DNA from: Phoronis ovalis
Taxonomy: Eukaryota; Phoronida; Phoronidae
Assembly (NCBI GenBank): GCA_028565635.1
Contig: JAOXYB010021181.1
Span: 1 to 17,311 of the forward strand
Length of the DNA: 17,311 nt
Direction of reading: 5' to 3'
Position 1 is the first letter of the stretch. Each line of letters opens with the position of its first letter. Both the position numbers and the translations under genes were made by a program. The notes beneath the pieces were generated by a model, which saw only the letters and a program-made list of their open reading frames with translations, did not search any database and was not told the DNA's origin. Of the stretch, positions 16,025 through 17,311 are shown piece by piece.

Positions 16025-16450
16025 TTAAAAGCTTCTTGCTGTAGTATCAAGTGTGGGATCTTGATAAAATATGGAATGACTCGGCGAATTAGTAGGTGTA
16101 ATAGGTTCCGTTTGTGGAATATATTTTGAACATTCTAACACTTCTGCAGGCTGCCAATATGTCGACTCTTGATTTTTTATTTTCCACGTGTCCAACATTT
16201 GGTTTACGGCCAACTTGATTTGGTGATACTTGTTTCTGTGACACACCACGTTAATATATACGTCGCATTTAGTTATATGTTTGTAGCTTTCTGAATTCTT
16301 GTCAATGTGTGCACACCTGGCTTTAGGAAGTTTACAGAGATCGACATTCGTAAGCATCGCCTGAACCATACTGATGTCTTGAGTTAGCAATCGTTTGATT
16401 TGAACCCTTACAATGTTACGAAACGCTATTCGGTTACACCTAGCAACCAT
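16025..16450 (-). CDS. hypothetical single-exon protein, 141 residues
   Basis: The ATG at 16448-16450 has A at -3 and G at +4. The frame is also open for at least 12 codons upstream but without an ATG there. The protein begins MVARCNRIAFRNIVRVQIKR, a basic, acid-free amphipathic stretch that could be a mitochondrial presequence. Its middle holds scattered Cys and His (CKLPKARCAH, ITKCDVYINVVCHRN). It ends with a Pro/Ser/Thr-rich tail (TEPITPTNSPSHS) containing SP/TP-type sites. No membrane segment is clear. I recognise no family. In AT-rich DNA an open frame this long with a good start context is suggestive, and ATTAAA lies 44 nt past the stop. It could still be chance or one exon of a larger gene. 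Confidence 0.4.
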   Translation of the reverse strand: MVARCNRIAFRNIVRVQIKRLLTQDISMVQAMLTNVDLCKLPKARCAHIDKNSESYKHITKCDVYINVVCHRNKYHQIKLAVNQMLDTWKIKNQESTYWQPAEVLECSKYIPQTEPITPTNSPSHSIFYQDPTLDTTARSF

Positions 16451-17311
16451 GATTTGTAACCAAAGCACAATAGCACAACAACACAAAATATGATGTCATG
16501 TCTATTTTTGGGTGTTGTTAATTCCCCACAATATTGATTACACAACTCTATTCAATGCCCTCAAGTATTGTGTTTAACAATCCACCTCCATTCTGCATAA
16601 TATCTTTTTCTTGTTAGATGAAACCTTGTTATCAACTAGTTTGAGCAGATCTTTCCCATGACGTTTAATTAATGCTTTTTATTTCCCCTTTTGTCTTTTT
16701 GATAGATCCATGCAGCAATTATCTGCACACTCCCATGACAGTCCCAACTGCGCTTTTGAAATTTCTTCTAGCAAGGCCTGTCTTAATGTGGATGACAATG
16801 GCAGAGCTTTTCAAAAAAATGTGACCCTTTTCTTGCATTGTTAAATCGATATCCTTTCCTCTAACACTAATGATTAAATGACGAAACTACGTGCATCGGT
16901 GGTATTTTATGATTTCATAGTTCATGCTAGTTAATCACACTTAATTATTTGTTCATGTTGCTATTACTCCCTATTATAACACTTCTTTTATTGTTTACAT
17001 ATCAAAGTTTCTTAAAAATTTGAAATTATATATTGGTCGAAATCAGCAAGAATTCTTGGTGCAACAAAACAAGGTTTATTGAGTGGTAAATATAAGGTTA
17101 CTTTTTTAATGCAATATACTATTTAGAGATTATTTTTACAATTGACAAGTGGTGTGGTGTAACCGGTTTGTTTGGTAGTTGTTACTTAGTGCATTTCTCA
17201 GTTATGCACTGATTAGACCGAAACTTGCTGGATGGGCGGGGTATATGTCACAAGGACAAGGATTAGATTTCGAATCTGGTTCCGGACCATCGAAATAGCT
17301 ACACTTACTAT
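16451..17311. other. right-end spacer, no gene recognised
   Basis: AT-rich. A 44-codon plus-strand frame (MQQLSAHSHDSPNCAFEISS, about 16711-16845) and a GC-richer patch at about 17230-17295 with a small AGATT-TCG-AATCT hairpin are the only things that stand out. Neither supports a call. Confidence 0.4.

Noticed and set aside
16451-16486. upstream extension of the orphan frame to 153 residues
   Set aside because: The extended start codon is TTG. The first ATG, in a good context, is at 16448-16450.
16711-16845. 44-codon plus-strand frame with ATG, preceded by a TTTTTGATAG acceptor-like site
   Set aside because: Too short, with no recognised similarity and no second exon found.
17255-17285. 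tRNA-like or SINE B-box-like string (TTCGAATC)
   Set aside because: The AGATT-TCG-AATCT hairpin has too short a loop for a T-arm, and no acceptor, D or anticodon arm could be found.

Overview
The window looks like nuclear DNA of an animal, probably a marine invertebrate. It is AT-rich, and its one clear gene is cut into short exons by GT-AG introns of about 0.3 to 3 kb. Much of the rest is decayed repeats and minisatellites. I cannot name the species; a lophotrochozoan or an invertebrate deuterostome would fit, but nothing in the sequence decides it.

The left two thirds (about 1-11375) is the 5' part of a single minus-strand gene that I recognise as MAN2C1, the cytosolic/neutral alpha-mannosidase of glycoside hydrolase family 38. 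I followed it by hand through 12 coding exons (11375 down to 304), all with GT-AG boundaries and matching phases, giving about 465 in-frame residues. They cover the N-terminal domain and most of the catalytic domain, including the metal-binding HxD motif and the predicted nucleophile Asp in WLPDTFGY. The C-terminal half of the protein lies beyond base 1. Its introns hold several passengers: a broken, intronless class A GPCR relic on the opposite strand (5480-6442), a near-perfect 95-bp duplication (2087-2181 and 2302-2396), a ~65-bp tandem repeat (about 1225-1430), and a minisatellite-like patch (8413-8600).

Upstream of the MAN2C1 start codon, 11.7-15.2 kb is repeat and regulatory-looking DNA. 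In order it holds a ~30-bp tandem array (11700-11850), a small element with ~50-bp inverted ends and a minisatellite core (12047-12512), a ~500-bp foldback with ~230-bp arms and a 40-nt loop (12904-13402), broken coding-like segments on the plus strand (13856-14380), a cluster of transcription-factor-like sites (CRE, DR1, E2F- and Myb-like; 14552-14700), and a ~136-bp tandem repeat. Each full unit of that repeat carries a CTCF-like motif followed at fixed spacing by a GGCGCCAT (YY1/E2F-like) motif (14790-15240).

The right end (15.2-17.3 kb) is mostly featureless. It contains one unrecognised minus-strand single-exon reading frame of 141 codons (16025-16450) with a good ATG context. Only MAN2C1 is certain. 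How the repeat/regulatory block upstream relates to MAN2C1 or to the orphan frame is inference.
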